Shown here one piece after another: positions 9,682 to 9,800 of a stretch of 9,800 nt of DNA. The position numbers and the translations under genes were made by a program. How positions within the stretch are numbered: the stretch's first letter is position 1; each line of letters starts with the position of its first letter. The notes under the pieces were generated by a model. It was not told where the DNA came from, did no database searches, and saw nothing but the letters and a program-made list of their open reading frames with translations. The DNA comes from JAEUNJ01 sp052035955 (lineage in GTDB: Bacteria; Pseudomonadota; Gammaproteobacteria; Burkholderiales; Rhodocyclaceae), in the NCBI GenBank assembly GCA_052035955.1, contig JBPOHD010000121.1:1-9800 (forward strand), given 5' to 3'.

Positions 9682-9800
9682 ATGGCAAAAGGGAAGTTTG
9701 AGCGTACGAAGCCGCACGTGAATGTGGGGACGATTGGTCACGTGGACCATGGGAAGACGACCTTGACGGCGGCGATCACGACGGTGCTGTCGTTGAAGTT
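9682..9800 (+). CDS. tuf: Translation elongation factor Tu (EF-Tu), 3'-truncated by the window edge
   Basis: EF-Tu is the GTPase that delivers aminoacyl-tRNA to the ribosome. Only the first 39 codons and two bases are present. They read MAKGKFERTKPHVNVGTIGH and then VDHGKTTLTAAITTVLSLK, including the P-loop GHVDHGKT (19-26) that binds GTP. The ATG has a good AGGAGA (9670-9675) with 6 nt spacing and lies 29 nt after the fusA stop with no terminator between, so it is the distal gene of the str operon. Codon choice differs from the upstream genes: GGG for Gly, ACG for Thr and TTG for Leu dominate here, while the others mostly use GGC, ACC and CTG. Betaproteobacteria usually carry two nearly identical tuf genes, the second ahead of secE-nusG, so this copy could be subject to gene conversion. 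Confidence 0.98.
   Translation, partial: MAKGKFERTKPHVNVGTIGHVDHGKTTLTAAITTVLSLK

Overview
The window is a GC-rich stretch of core transcription and translation genes, all on the + strand: rpoB (3' part), rpoC, rpsL, rpsG, fusA and tuf (5' end only). Having the str operon (rpsL-rpsG-fusA-tuf) directly behind rpoBC is typical of Betaproteobacteria; in E. coli the two loci are far apart. The S12 N-terminus (MPTINQL), the 156-residue S7, the RpoB and RpoC lengths and the 'ARKTPIERYRNIGIS' start of EF-G also suggest a betaproteobacterium, perhaps near Rhodocyclales or Nitrosomonadales. That lineage is inferred from remembered family features, not from a search.

Layout. 1-2264: C-terminal part of RNA polymerase beta. 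2285-6502: complete beta-prime, 20 nt downstream and probably co-transcribed. 6499-6527: a near-consensus sigma-70 promoter whose -35 box overlaps the rpoC stop codon, so the str operon probably has its own start here besides read-through from rpoBC. 6580-6957 and 6970-7440: S12 and S7, 12 nt apart. 7441-7558: a 118-nt spacer with a terminator-like GC hairpin and a second hairpin. 7559-9652: EF-G. 9682-9800: start of EF-Tu. No gene-free stretch exceeds 118 nt. I see no tRNA, rRNA, mobile element, repeat array or CRISPR.

The main anomaly is in fusA. Its frame is otherwise full length and well conserved, but codon 54, in the switch I region where nearly all bacterial EF-Gs have Glu (MDWMEQEQERGITIT), reads TAG. 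One G-to-T change explains it. Gene callers would tend to start the protein at 7781 and lose the P-loop and switch I, which could not give a working GTPase. A sequencing or assembly error, a broken copy backed by a second fusA elsewhere, or amber suppression are all possible, with error the most likely. Otherwise the window is ordinary housekeeping DNA and I found no new system. Smaller points of interest are the promoter at the rpoC stop, the rpsG-fusA spacer, tandem stop codons after rpsL and rpsG, and an abrupt change of codon preference at tuf.
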